Shown here one piece after another: positions 20,298 to 29,503 of a stretch of DNA of 64,000 nucleotides. Below the pieces are notes generated by a model. The model was not told where the DNA came from, ran no database searches, and saw only the letters and a program-made list of their open reading frames with translations. The translations under genes were made by a program, and so were the position numbers. How positions within the stretch are numbered: the stretch's first letter is position 1; the number at the start of each line of letters is the position of its first letter. The stretch comes from Planctomycetota bacterium (lineage in GTDB: Bacteria > Planctomycetota > Planctomycetia > JALXBF01). Where the stretch lies: positions 79,233 to 143,232 of the forward strand of contig JALXBF010000105.1 in NCBI GenBank assembly GCA_026991575.1, read 5' to 3'.

Positions 20298-20846
20298 ATG
20301 CACGCTCGTGAATTGCTTATTGGCGTCACCGGCAGCGTGGCGGCCTACAAGGCCGCCGAGCTGGTGTCGCGCTGTGTTCAGGCTGGAGCCCATGTCACGG
20401 TCATCCTCACCCGGGCCGCGCTTCGCTTCATCGGCACAACGACGTTCGAAGCCCTCACCGGGCGCCCGGCCTACGTCGATCTGTTCCAACCCAGAGAACA
20501 CTTCCTGGGCGAGCACATCGGGCTGGCCCGCCGGGCCGAGCTCTTCTGCATTGCACCAGCGACCGCCCAGACGCTGGCACGACTGGCCCACGGCATGGCC
20601 GACGATCTGCTCTGCTGCACCGCCCTGGCCTTCGAGGGGCCTATCGTATTGGCCCCGGCGATGAACCCGACCATGTGGGCCAAACCGGCAGTGCAACGTA
20701 ACGTCGCTCAACTCCGCGCCGACGGCTACCACATTGTTGAGCCTGCCGAGGGGTGGGCAAGCTGTCGGGAAGCTGGAGTTGGTAGAATGGCGGAGCCTGA
20801 AGAGATCATCGCCGTGTGCCAGCGTCTGCTGAGCCACACGACTTAG
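20298..20846 (+). CDS. coaC: Phosphopantothenoylcysteine decarboxylase (flavoprotein CoaC)
   Basis: FMN-dependent enzyme making 4'-phosphopantetheine in coenzyme A synthesis; 182 residues, the stand-alone N-terminal half of Dfp/CoaBC. Motifs: [14 protein letters not shown] for FMN, the catalytic His in [12 protein letters not shown], the substrate clamp PAMNPTMW, and the active-site Cys in [15 protein letters not shown]. The ribosome-binding site is weak. It is followed after 34 bases by a separate coaB gene instead of being fused to it. Upstream, 100 bases separate it from rpoZ. Confidence 0.93.
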   Translation: MHARELLIGVTGSVAAYKAAELVSRCVQAGAHVTVILTRAALRFIGTTTFEALTGRPAYVDLFQPREHFLGEHIGLARRAELFCIAPATAQTLARLAHGMADDLLCCTALAFEGPIVLAPAMNPTMWAKPAVQRNVAQLRADGYHIVEPAEGWASCREAGVGRMAEPEEIIAVCQRLLSHTT

Positions 20847-20880
20847 CCGTGCCCACCCGCCCCGGACGGACACCGCCGCA

Positions 20881-21522
20881 ATGAGAGTGCTGATCACTGC
20901 TGGTCCAACCCGCGAATACCTCGACGACGTCCGTTTCATCACCAACGCTTCCAGTGGCCAGATGGGCTATGCCCTGGCCTTGGCAGCCCAGGCGGCCGGT
21001 TGGGACGTGGTGCTCGTCTCAGGACCGGTGTCACTGGAACCACCTCGAGGCGTCGAGCTGCATAAGGTGATCTCGGCGCTGGAGATGTACGAGACAGTCA
21101 TGGAGCTGGTCGACGGCGTGCAGGGGGTCATTGGCGCGGCCGCCGTGGCGGATTACCGGCCGAAGTTCCGTCACGAAGGCAAGATCCGTCGGAGCGCCGA
21201 CCCGCTCGTCGTTGAACTCGTCCCCAACCCGGACATCCTGGCCGAGGTCGGTAGGCGGAAGCGGGCCGATCAGTGGATCGTCGGCTTCGCCCTGGAACCG
21301 TCACTGGCAGATCTTGAAGCCCCCCGGCGAAAGCTTCAGACCAAGAACTGCGATGCCCTCTGCATTAACCCCTCCAGCGTGTTGGACGAAGCGTGGACGG
21401 AGGTCTACCTGATGGACCGCTCTGGCGAGCTGCGCAGCCGCTGGAAGGGCCCCAAACTGAACGTGGCCGCGGAAATCGTCGGCTGGATCGTTGAAAACCT
21501 TGCCCGGTCCAACACCGCCTGA
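20881..21522 (+). CDS. coaB: Phosphopantothenate-cysteine ligase (CoaB)
   Basis: Joins 4'-phosphopantothenate and cysteine using a nucleotide triphosphate; 213 residues, equivalent to the C-terminal half of Dfp. The start MRVLITAGPTREYLDDVRFITN is the family N-terminus, followed by SSGQMGYALA, the AAVADYRP motif and the KLQTKNCDALCIN region with the conserved Lys. The gene is a discrete reading frame with its own ATG, not a broken fusion: the stop of coaC and the start here are 34 bases apart. Confidence 0.94.
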   Translation: MRVLITAGPTREYLDDVRFITNASSGQMGYALALAAQAAGWDVVLVSGPVSLEPPRGVELHKVISALEMYETVMELVDGVQGVIGAAAVADYRPKFRHEGKIRRSADPLVVELVPNPDILAEVGRRKRADQWIVGFALEPSLADLEAPRRKLQTKNCDALCINPSSVLDEAWTEVYLMDRSGELRSRWKGPKLNVAAEIVGWIVENLARSNTA

Positions 21523-21523
21523 G

Positions 21524-22519
21524 ATGACTGCCGCACTGGATCGCCGTACATTCCTCGGCCTGCTGCCGGCCGTGCTAATCACTCGGCAAACCGCTACCGA
21601 CGCGCCTGCCATCGGCGCCCCCCAGAACGTCGGACCGCGTGGCCGGCCCAAGGTCGTCTCCCGCCTGGTGATCACCAGACCGGGAGTCTACGAGAACTAC
21701 GTGGTCGACTGCCAGTGGCAGGGCGGCAACCGCGTCAAAATCACCGCCGACAACGTCATCCTGAGGCACTGTGAGATCCGCAACGCTTCCGGTAACGGCA
21801 TCGGGGTCTTCGGCCGTAACGTCCGGATCGAGCATTGCCACATCCACCACATGCTAGCCGGAACCTTCTCGAACCAGCGCGACGCCCACGGCATCACCGG
21901 CGGCTGGTACCAGGTGGTCATCCGCCACTGCAACATCCACCACGTTTCGGGTGATTGCATCCAGTTCGATCCGGACCGCACAAGCCGCGGTCGGGTGCTG
22001 ATCGAAAACTGCACGCTCTGGACCGGGCCGCTGCCTGAGGCTGCTGCGGGCTTTCAAGCCGGCGAACGTCCCGGAGAGAACGCCGTCGATACCAAGACAC
22101 CCCCTCCCACCGTCGACAGCCCTCGCTGCGAACTCGTCATCCGCCGCTGCTACTGCCACGGCTGGAACCAGCCGGCTCAGATCACCAACTGCGCGGCGCT
22201 CAACATTAAGGAACACGTGCGCGCGCTGATCGAAGAATGCGTCTTCCGCAACAACGAAATCTGCTTCCGGCTACGTGGCCCGGGCAAACGCGGCGGCGCC
22301 CTGGTCACCATCCGCCGCTGTGCCGTCTACGATTCGAAGATCGCGATTCGCATGGAAGACCGTCTCCGTAACCTGACCGTCACTGACCTCTATGTGGGGC
22401 CGGGCGTCCGCCGGCTGGTGCAGCAGGCCGGCAAGCGGCCCTTTCCCGGGTTCCGAATGAGTCGCCCACGAAAAGCGCCCCCAATCGATGAGTTGCTGCG
22501 CCGCGGCTTCGGCCACTGA
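21524..22519 (+). CDS. Secreted right-handed parallel beta-helix protein
   Basis: A 331-residue protein with a twin-arginine-like or Sec leader (DRRTFLGLLPAVLI) at its N-terminus. The body shows the repeat rhythm of parallel beta-helix proteins: VKITADNVILRHCEIRNAS, GNGIGVFGRNVRIEHCHIHH, VVIRHCNIHHVSGDCIQFD, and so on, with His- and Cys-rich turns. Such folds occur in polysaccharide lyases and in carbohydrate-binding proteins; I cannot name a substrate. The ATG follows the coaB stop by one base. It is followed by a GH2 gene, so a role in glycan breakdown is plausible. Confidence 0.8.
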   Translation: MTAALDRRTFLGLLPAVLITRQTATDAPAIGAPQNVGPRGRPKVVSRLVITRPGVYENYVVDCQWQGGNRVKITADNVILRHCEIRNASGNGIGVFGRNVRIEHCHIHHMLAGTFSNQRDAHGITGGWYQVVIRHCNIHHVSGDCIQFDPDRTSRGRVLIENCTLWTGPLPEAAAGFQAGERPGENAVDTKTPPPTVDSPRCELVIRRCYCHGWNQPAQITNCAALNIKEHVRALIEECVFRNNEICFRLRGPGKRGGALVTIRRCAVYDSKIAIRMEDRLRNLTVTDLYVGPGVRRLVQQAGKRPFPGFRMSRPRKAPPIDELLRRGFGH

Positions 22520-22575
22520 GTCTCGAGAGGCTGCGGAGCTCCAGCTCGTGACGAGCCTTAGGGAGTCAGGGAGCA

Positions 22576-24405
22576 ATGGTGCGACACTATTCCTTGAGCG
22601 TGCTGAGCGTACTCAGCCTGTCGCTGACAATCCAGGCCGCCGACTGGAAACCCGTCGGCGGTCAGATCATGACACCGTGGGCTGCCAAGGTCCGTCCCCA
22701 CAACGTCTGGGCTGAGTATCCACGGCCACAAATGGTCCGCGACTCGTGGATCAACCTGAACGGCCTCTGGGACTACGCGATTGTCCCGGCCGATGCCGAC
22801 CGTCCCAGCAGCTACGACGGCAAGATCCTTGTCCCCTTCCCCGTCGAAAGCGCCCTGTCGGGCGTCAAGAAACCGGTCCGGCCCGATCAAGCCGTCTGGT
22901 ACCGGCGCACATTCCGGATCCCGCCCGACTGGCAGGGCACGCGGGTGCTGCTGCACTTCGAAGCCGTTGATTGGCATACCCGGGTATGGCTCAACGGCGA
23001 ATTCGTCGGTGAGCACAAGGGCGGCTATGATCCGTTCAGCTTCGAGGTCACCGAACAACTCATGCGCGAAGGTGACAACGAACTGGTCGTCCGCGTCTGG
23101 GATCCAACCGACCAGGGCTGGCAGCCACGCGGGAAGCAGGTACTGCGGCCCCATGGCATCTGGTATACGGCCGTCACTGGCATCTGGCAGACGGTCTGGC
23201 TGGAGGCGGTTCCGCGGAGTTTCATCAGCAGCTTCCGCGTGTACCCGAAGGCTGCTACGGGCGAGGCAACCTTTGTGGTGCGAACGCATGGTGCAACGAA
23301 CACCGCCAGGCTGGAGCTGATCGTCCACCGCGTCAGCTGCCGCGATACGGAAGAACGGATCAAGACCGTGCACGCGCGCGCCGGTGTCGGAGAACCGCTG
23401 CGTATCAGAATACCTGAGCCCCGCCTCTGGAGCCCGCAAACCCCCTGGCTCTACCACGGTCAACTGCGGCTGCTGACCGATCAGGGAGCCATCGTCGATG
23501 AGGTCTCCCTTTACTTTGGCCTGCGCGACGTGGCGGTACGCAAGGCAAGCGATGGCTTTAACCGGCTGTTCCTCAACGGCAAGCCTGTCTTCCACTTCGG
23601 TCCGCTCGACCAGGGCTGGTGGCCCGACGGTCTGTACACAGCACCAAGCGATGAGGCGTTGCGGTTCGACGTGGAGACGATGAAGAAGTTCCAGTACAAC
23701 GCGGTGCGCAAGCACGTCAAAGTCGAACCACGTCGCTGGTACTACTGGTGCGATCGCCTGGGACTGATGGTCTGGCAGGATATGCCCAGCGGGGACCGCT
23801 TCGTGCGCCGCGGTCAGCCGGACATCGTGCGCAGTAAGGAGTCAGCCGAGAACTTCTACCGAGAATACGAGGCGCTGATCGAGACCCACTTCAACCATCC
23901 GTCCATCGTGATGTGGGTCCCGTTCAACGAAGGCTGGGGCCAGTTCGAGACGGAAAAGGTAGTCGCGTTCACGAAGCAGCAGGATCCGACCCGGCTCGTC
24001 AACAACGCCAGCGGCTGGGAAGACCGCGGTGTCGGTGACGTGATCGATATCCACCGCTATCCCGGCCCGGCGATGCCACAGCCAGAACCGAAACGCGCCG
24101 CCGTGTTGGGCGAGTTTGGGGGACTGGGATTGCCGCTGCCAGGCCATCTCTGGGTCCAGCGCGAGAACTGGGGATACCGCACGTACAGGAGCCGGGCCGA
24201 GCTGGAACGGGCCTACTTGGAGTTGATGGCGAAGCTGAAGCCGCTCATCCGTAACGGCCTGGCCGCTGCCATCTACACCCAGCTCAGCGACGTTGAGCGT
24301 GAGGTCAACGGCGTGCTGACCTACGATCGGAAGGTGATCAAGTTCGATCTGCCGCGCATCACTCCGGTGCACGATTCGTTCTACGAACTAGGAAGCCCGA
24401 AGTAG
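22576..24405 (+). CDS. Secreted glycoside hydrolase family 2 protein (beta-galactosidase-like)
   Basis: 609 residues with a Sec signal peptide (about 1-21, cleaved near IQAAD). An N-terminal sugar-binding jelly-roll domain (YRRTFRIPPDWQGTRVLLHF, DWHTRVWLNGEFVGEHKGGY) is followed by an immunoglobulin-like domain and a TIM barrel. The acid/base Glu lies in MWVPFNEGWGQF, and the likely nucleophile Glu in AAVLGEFGGLG. The family cleaves beta-galactosides, beta-mannosides or beta-glucuronides; the substrate cannot be read from sequence. Product is probably extracytoplasmic. It stops 98 bases from the convergent mlaFE gene. Confidence 0.93.
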   Translation: MVRHYSLSVLSVLSLSLTIQAADWKPVGGQIMTPWAAKVRPHNVWAEYPRPQMVRDSWINLNGLWDYAIVPADADRPSSYDGKILVPFPVESALSGVKKPVRPDQAVWYRRTFRIPPDWQGTRVLLHFEAVDWHTRVWLNGEFVGEHKGGYDPFSFEVTEQLMREGDNELVVRVWDPTDQGWQPRGKQVLRPHGIWYTAVTGIWQTVWLEAVPRSFISSFRVYPKAATGEATFVVRTHGATNTARLELIVHRVSCRDTEERIKTVHARAGVGEPLRIRIPEPRLWSPQTPWLYHGQLRLLTDQGAIVDEVSLYFGLRDVAVRKASDGFNRLFLNGKPVFHFGPLDQGWWPDGLYTAPSDEALRFDVETMKKFQYNAVRKHVKVEPRRWYYWCDRLGLMVWQDMPSGDRFVRRGQPDIVRSKESAENFYREYEALIETHFNHPSIVMWVPFNEGWGQFETEKVVAFTKQQDPTRLVNNASGWEDRGVGDVIDIHRYPGPAMPQPEPKRAAVLGEFGGLGLPLPGHLWVQRENWGYRTYRSRAELERAYLELMAKLKPLIRNGLAAAIYTQLSDVEREVNGVLTYDRKVIKFDLPRITPVHDSFYELGSPK

Positions 24406-24503
24406 TGGCATCGGAACCGCACTGGTCATGTAGAACCGGTCCGGTGGCGGCCGTTGGTCCGCGGGCGTGCGTGCGACGCTTAGCTTGCCAGAGCCCGTAT
24501 TCT

Positions 24504-26066
24504 TCAGAATTCGACCATGGCCGTGACCACGTGGACGACCAGCGCAGCAAGCGTCGCAAGGAGGACCGTTCGGGTGACGGCCCCGGTCACCTCGCGCTCG
24601 GTCCGCTTGGGCCCGTGTGAGCAGTGGTATGCGATCAATCCGGTCAGCCAACCGCACGTGGCCAGCTTGAAAGCCGCCCACGTGCTCGCCACCGACCAGC
24701 CCCCGTGTTGTGTGGCCAGCTGTTCGTGAATCCAGCGGGACCAGAACAGGGCGCCCAACTCCGGGTAGCGTCCGCAGAAGGTCAACAGGCTCGCTACCAG
24801 AGCGGCCCCGTAGGCAATCGCCCCCATCAAGACGCTGCCCACGGCCAGGACCCACAACAGCGGCGTCAGCAGGTACCGCTCGGGTGCTGCACCGACCGTG
24901 CGCAGCGCGTCGATCTGGCCGGTGTGGCTCTTGACTGCGATGTCCGCCGCAGCGGCCGCGCCACACCGGGCGGCAATCAGGATCGTCGTGAGCACGGGCA
25001 CAATGACGCGAAAGAGCGTAAAACCGATGCCGGCAAGCACGTCTTCAACAACAAAAGGCTCGAGCACCTTGCGATAAGGCAAGTGCTCGAACGTGAAGTG
25101 CGTACTCACAAAGCCCGCGATTAGACCCGCGGTCAGGATGTACACGATCGCTCCCTTACCCATCAGCAGCCGAACGTCATGCCGCAGCAGCGGGATCACC
25201 CAGCGGATTCTCACAGGCCAGGCCAGCAACTGCGCGAGGCCCAACACGACGCGTTCGCCGGCCAGACCGACGGCTGCAATCGGCCAGGCTAACCGCCGCA
25301 GCCACGGTGTCGGTTCAACCTCGTCGTCCGCTCCGGCTGTCTCGTCCGCACCGCATTGGACGATCCGCTCGATCTCGCGGACTAGCTCGTCCCGGTCCTC
25401 CGAGGCCATGCGTCTCAATTCACCACGTGCCGAATCGAGCACGTAGACCTCGTCGGCCACCGAGAGGAACGATTCGTAATCGTGCGTGACGATGATGGTC
25501 GTCGCGCCCGGTTGGCGATCGTGCTGGTCCCGGATAACGCGTGCAACGTCCTTAGCCGTGACCGGATCCAAGCCGGCGGTCGGTTCGTCGTAAAGGACGA
25601 TTGGTGCGTGCGCGGCGAGCGCGCGCGCCACGGCGCAACGACGTGCTTCGCCACCGCTCAACGCTGCCGTCGGCCGGTCCAGCGGCACCCGCAGCTGGGT
25701 CAGCAGCTCGGCAGCGTCCGGCCCATGGCTCCCAGAGGCGTGCTCCGCCGCGAACCGGACGTTGTCCAACGGGCTGAACTCCAACAGTAACCCCCCTTGC
25801 TGCGGAACCAGGACCGCCTGCAGCGGCCCGTCCTGCGCGCTCAACACCTGTCCCTGAACCGTGATGCCGTCGCGCCGGGTCGGCCCAAGCAGACCAGCCA
25901 GGGCGCGCAGCAACAAGGACTTGCCCGCCCCGCTCGGCCCAATCACCACGTGGACCCGGCCACGGCGGAACTCCAGTGACGTTGGCCGCAGCACCGTTCG
26001 GCCACCCGCCCGGATCGTCAGCTCCCGTAGCCGAACGCCACCCTCATTCGCTGCTTCAGATGACAT
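24504..26066 (-). CDS. Fused lipid ABC transporter: MlaF-type ATPase plus MlaE-type permease
   Basis: About 520 residues. The N-terminal half is an ABC ATPase with Walker A GPSGAGKS, signature LSGGEARR and Walker B IVLYDEPTAGLD, followed by the HDYESF switch region. After a polar linker (about 225-265) comes an MlaE/YrbE-type permease with five to six membrane helices and the coupling-helix motif DALRTVGAAPERYLLTPLLW. MlaE-type permeases work with MlaF ATPases and MCE-domain proteins in phospholipid or sterol transport. Fusion of the two in one chain is unusual. The ATG at 26064-26066 is preferred; a TTG at 26096 would overlap the previous gene by four bases. The upstream neighbour is its likely partner. 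Confidence 0.9.
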   Translation of the reverse strand: MSSEAANEGGVRLRELTIRAGGRTVLRPTSLEFRRGRVHVVIGPSGAGKSLLLRALAGLLGPTRRDGITVQGQVLSAQDGPLQAVLVPQQGGLLLEFSPLDNVRFAAEHASGSHGPDAAELLTQLRVPLDRPTAALSGGEARRCAVARALAAHAPIVLYDEPTAGLDPVTAKDVARVIRDQHDRQPGATTIIVTHDYESFLSVADEVYVLDSARGELRRMASEDRDELVREIERIVQCGADETAGADDEVEPTPWLRRLAWPIAAVGLAGERVVLGLAQLLAWPVRIRWVIPLLRHDVRLLMGKGAIVYILTAGLIAGFVSTHFTFEHLPYRKVLEPFVVEDVLAGIGFTLFRVIVPVLTTILIAARCGAAAAADIAVKSHTGQIDALRTVGAAPERYLLTPLLWVLAVGSVLMGAIAYGAALVASLLTFCGRYPELGALFWSRWIHEQLATQHGGWSVASTWAAFKLATCGWLTGLIAYHCSHGPKRTEREVTGAVTRTVLLATLAALVVHVVTAMVEF

Positions 26067-26092
26067 CCTCTCGCACCCCCACACGTTCTGCC

Positions 26093-27400
26093 TCAAAACC
26101 CTTCGGCAACCGTCGTACTCGTCGCTCCCCGATCACGCTCTTCCACCGGTTCGAGCAAGACGAATCGTTCGCCATGCCGGACCGCCGTGACTTTCAACAC
26201 GAACGCGACTGCCGGTCGGATGTGGCCGCGCCGATCGAACAACGCCATCTTCAGCTGGTCCCGAATCGGCGTGCGGAGTCGCTTGACAAGAGCCATCAGA
26301 TCCGTCTGAAACGCTGGCGAATTCAACTGCTCGGCCACCACCTGCCGCAGCTGCCTCGAGTGAGCAACGTCCAGGCACGCCTCCTCCACAATCGCGCGTA
26401 GCCGAGGCAGGAACTCTCCCATTTTCCGCCGGAACACGCGGCCAATGACCTGCTGGAGCCGCCTGTCCGTTGTTACCGCCCGCGCTATGCCGGCAAACGC
26501 CTCCTCCAACTGCCTGACGGTCGCCGGCTCGTCGATCACCCTGCTGACTTCCTTGACCATCGCCGCCACCAGGTCCTCGCGGTTTGGCACCCATGTGCCG
26601 GCCGCGATCCGTTGGAGCGACTCGAGAAGCTCCTCCCCCCGGATTCGACTGACTGCTCGCCTAAGCACGTCCACGAGAACATTACGCACCGATATCTGAT
26701 TTGCCACCTCCAGCATTACCGGTTCTAGCCGCTCTTGGAGCACGGCCTTTAGCTGTTGCCGCGTGCGCTCGTCGCGGGCAACCTCCTGTGCGACCGCGGC
26801 TGCAAACTCCGCGGCGATAGCCCGCAACTCGTCGGCACGTCTACTTAGACTAGCCTCCAGCGTGGCCATCACCACTTCAAGCACCGGCTGCCCGTGCCTG
26901 GCCATCAGCGCCGGCAGCTCCCCCCAAGCCTGCTCCGTTACCTGCGACAACCCCTGCTTAAGAGCCGCCAACACTTCGGGATCCGACAAGAGCCATTCGG
27001 ACAGCCGGTCTAGCGGTACGAGACCCGCGTAAGCGTACGCGACCAGCTTGCGGTGCCCGGTCACGGAACCCGTCGCAAGAATAAGCTCAAGTTGCGAACT
27101 GCCTTGGGTATCACCACCGCTGCTCCGAACGCGAACGTAGCCAGCCCACCGGAACGAGCTTCCGTCGCGGTAGTAGACCGGAGCCCCCTGCCATGCTGAC
27201 AGCGAAGCGACCGGCGGCGGCTGCCCCCAGACGACCTCGTAGCGACGATCCGTGCCATCCGATAGCCAGTTCAGCGCACCACGGCCAACTCGGCCCGGCA
27301 CCTGCCGAACCACACGTCCGGCTGGTACAAACACCACGAAAACTGCCACCAAAGCGATCGTGGCCAGGCCGAAGATCAGGTGGCGTAGTTCGAACTGCAT
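26093..27400 (-). CDS. Membrane-anchored, helix-rich protein with possible MCE-like domain, MlaFE partner
   Basis: About 435 residues. One N-terminal membrane helix (about 8-28, LIFGLATIALVAVFVVFV) is followed by a beta-rich region (about 50-115). In that region WQGAPVYYRDGSSFRWAGYV resembles the GSPVxYRGVxVGxV core of MCE/MlaD domains. The remaining 300 residues are predicted long amphipathic helices rich in Ala, Arg, Glu and Leu, as in MCE proteins that build tunnels across the envelope. The MCE match is my reading and is weak; a dedicated profile search is needed. The gene is directly upstream of mlaFE on the same strand. The ATG at 27398-27400 is chosen because AGAGG lies nine bases before it. 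Confidence 0.65.
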   Translation of the reverse strand: MQFELRHLIFGLATIALVAVFVVFVPAGRVVRQVPGRVGRGALNWLSDGTDRRYEVVWGQPPPVASLSAWQGAPVYYRDGSSFRWAGYVRVRSSGGDTQGSSQLELILATGSVTGHRKLVAYAYAGLVPLDRLSEWLLSDPEVLAALKQGLSQVTEQAWGELPALMARHGQPVLEVVMATLEASLSRRADELRAIAAEFAAAVAQEVARDERTRQQLKAVLQERLEPVMLEVANQISVRNVLVDVLRRAVSRIRGEELLESLQRIAAGTWVPNREDLVAAMVKEVSRVIDEPATVRQLEEAFAGIARAVTTDRRLQQVIGRVFRRKMGEFLPRLRAIVEEACLDVAHSRQLRQVVAEQLNSPAFQTDLMALVKRLRTPIRDQLKMALFDRRGHIRPAVAFVLKVTAVRHGERFVLLEPVEERDRGATSTTVAEGF

Positions 27401-27743
27401 GGCCACATTCCTCTAGATAACGGTTTGCGGTGCCGCCCGCCGCTGGCTCACAGACTCGGCCTCCGCCGTGCTGTCCGCCAAACGTATTCGTGCGCCGCCG
27501 GCACGCTTTGAGCTGAGGCTTGTGGGCGGTTCAAATAACCGCCGGCATCGAATGACCGACCTACCAACCACAGCATGGCTGCACGCTAGGAAGCCCCCTT
27601 GAAAAACCCTGTGGCACTGCCCGTCCGAGACGCTCACCCACGCTTTCGCCCACAGCTTGCGTGCCTTCTGCATCGACTCGCGGGCCCTGTTCGGAAGGCA
27701 ACCCCGCGTGCTGAGGAACATGCTTGCCGGCGGAACACCCCGG
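27401..27743. other. Non-coding stretch upstream of the MlaFE partner gene
   Basis: The minus-strand frame through here codes for Arg/Cys/Ser-rich, biased sequence and has no family resemblance. The promoter of the mla-like operon should lie near its low end, but none is clear. Confidence 0.4.
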
Positions 27744-28282
27744 CTATGGTAGCAGTTCGGTGAGATCTCTTGCCGAAGCTTCGCCAGCTCCCCTCGATGC
27801 GCGCGACACCGCCTCCAGCACCGAGTTGAACAGCGCCAACAGATTGGATTGCGACAATGCCGCGCGCTCCCTGCCCGCCGCCCGAAACCGGAGACGGTGG
27901 TGGCGACCGCAACCAGATGCCCCCCGGCCCAGCCACGTCCTGCAACTGCACCCCTAGCATCCCCCACACACACACCTCGGCCGTCACGCCGCGCGGCCGC
28001 TCTGCGCGGTCCTCTGCTGGGTACGCGCCCATGTCGCCGGTGGCTAAGCAAGCCAACTGGCGCAAGAACTGCCAGATGGGGCCGACGCGGGACCAAGCAC
28101 AACACGCTCGCCGCTCGCCTCCGCTCCGGTGCCCGTGCCCATGGACAACGCGCGTACAGTTTAAGCTCGCCCCAGGACGTCTTCTTGGACTCGAATCCGC
28201 GCACTCCTTGGCCGCTCGCTGATGAACCCAGCGCCAGAGCGGCGACGAGGACCGGCGTCGCGCAGACCAGCAACCGCTGCAT
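27744..28282 (-). pseudogene. Remnant of a secreted protein gene, frame-shifted
   Basis: An ATG at 28280-28282 opens a clean signal peptide (MQRLLVCATPVLVAALALG, then SSASGQGVRGFESKK). About 45 residues in, the frame becomes Arg/Pro-rich and loses protein-like character. In another frame a plausible stretch reads WQFLRQLACLATGDMGAYPAEDR. In the third frame the end is clearly coding, SQSNLLALFNSVLEAVSR then ARDLTELLP followed by TAG at 27744-27746. The best reading is one secreted protein of about 175 residues broken by at least two frameshifts, or by sequence errors. Family unknown. Confidence 0.45.
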
Positions 28283-28412
28283 AGAGTGGCAGCCTTTGGC
28301 ACCCGCCCGCATACCCGGGCGGACAGCACCTACGTATGCTGCCGTGGTGCCGACGGTTGCAACGGAGCTGCTGCAGGCGGAACGCGCCCAGCAACGCTGC
28401 GTGCAAGGGACC

Positions 28413-29309
28413 ATGACAGAAGCCGACGGTTTCTTGTTGGTCGACAAACCGAGCCACATAACATCGCGCCGCGTGGTAGACGCGGCCGAGCGACTCTTTC
28501 CCGGCAAGAAGGTCGGTCACTGCGGAACGCTTGATCCGCTGGCCGAGGGCCTGCTGGTAATAGCCGTCGGTAAAGCATGCCGCCTCACGGAGATCGTCCA
28601 CGACCATCCGAAGAGTTACTTGGCGACATTCCAGCTTGGGGTGACCAGCGACACGGACGATGTTACCGCACCGCTCAGGCCGTCGGGCGATCCGAGTCGC
28701 ATCAGTGAAATGCAGCTTCGAGAAGCAATCCGGAGGCTAACCGGCGAACTGGACCAGGTGCCCCCGGTCTACTCGGCCCATCGAGTCGCCGGTCGCCGCG
28801 CCTACAGGCTTGCCCGGGCAGGCAAGAAGGTCGAACTGAAGCCGAAGCGCGTCACGGTCTACCGGTTTGAGCTCCTGCGGTGGCAGTCCCCAGAGGCAGA
28901 CGTCTTCATCGAGTGCAGCCGCGGTACGTACATTCGCTCCCTGGCCCGAGACCTTGGTCGCCTGCTTGGCTGCGGCGCAGTGATGAAATCGTTGCGGCGA
29001 ACGGCCATCGGTCCATTCCATCTGGAAGAGGCCATCCGGTACGCGGAACTGGTTGACGCCGACCGCCCCCCTGAGCTGAAGCCGATGGGACTGGCCGTCG
29101 GCCATCTGCCACGCGTCGCGTTACCTGACGAATTGCTTCGCAAGCTCACGCACGGACAGAGGATCACGTGGCCGGTGGCCGAACTGAGTGAGCTGACCCG
29201 AGTGGCCGTCTTTGATCGCGCCGGCTCCCTGGTTGCGATTGCCTGGTACGAGCCGAGTGGGGCCGAGTTGAGGCCCAGGTTAGTGTTGCGGAGCGGGTTT
29301 TCCGACTGA
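28413..29309 (+). CDS. truB: tRNA pseudouridine(55) synthase
   Basis: Makes pseudouridine-55 in the T-loop of tRNAs; 298 residues. Catalytic Asp is in the motif KVGHCGTLDPLAEGLLVIAVG, and the RGTYIRSLARDLGRLLGCG segment, KSYLATFQLGVTSDTDD and an N-terminal DGFLLVDKPSHITSR are all typical. A C-terminal PUA-like region ends LRPRLVLRSGFSD. The frame stays open far upstream, but the ATG at 28413 gives the family N-terminus. Its ribosome-binding site (AAGGGA two bases before) is weak. It opposes the secreted-protein remnant. Confidence 0.95.
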   Translation: MTEADGFLLVDKPSHITSRRVVDAAERLFPGKKVGHCGTLDPLAEGLLVIAVGKACRLTEIVHDHPKSYLATFQLGVTSDTDDVTAPLRPSGDPSRISEMQLREAIRRLTGELDQVPPVYSAHRVAGRRAYRLARAGKKVELKPKRVTVYRFELLRWQSPEADVFIECSRGTYIRSLARDLGRLLGCGAVMKSLRRTAIGPFHLEEAIRYAELVDADRPPELKPMGLAVGHLPRVALPDELLRKLTHGQRITWPVAELSELTRVAVFDRAGSLVAIAWYEPSGAELRPRLVLRSGFSD

Positions 29310-29503
29310 GTCCCAGTGGCAAGCATCTGAGGCATGCACGGCGAGCCGTGGATCTGCCCACATGTCTGACACGCTGTGACCGTTGACGCGCCACGGGAAT
29401 CCAAGACGCTACACTGGAACAGGTACCCCGCTGACCAGCTGTACCTGCTTCCGGCCCAACCGTTGGTCCCTCCAGTGCGGCGTCGTAGTTACGAGGAGCT
29501 GTC

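Noticed and set aside
27413..28507. 364-residue minus-strand open frame as an intact gene
   Set aside because: Only the segment starting at 28282 resembles a secreted protein and it loses coding character after 45 residues; the rest is Arg/Cys-rich. It also runs into the truB coding region.
29404..29450. Promoter before the sulfatase (TTGACG and TACACT)
   Set aside because: Spacing of 21 bases between the hexamers is too long for a standard promoter.
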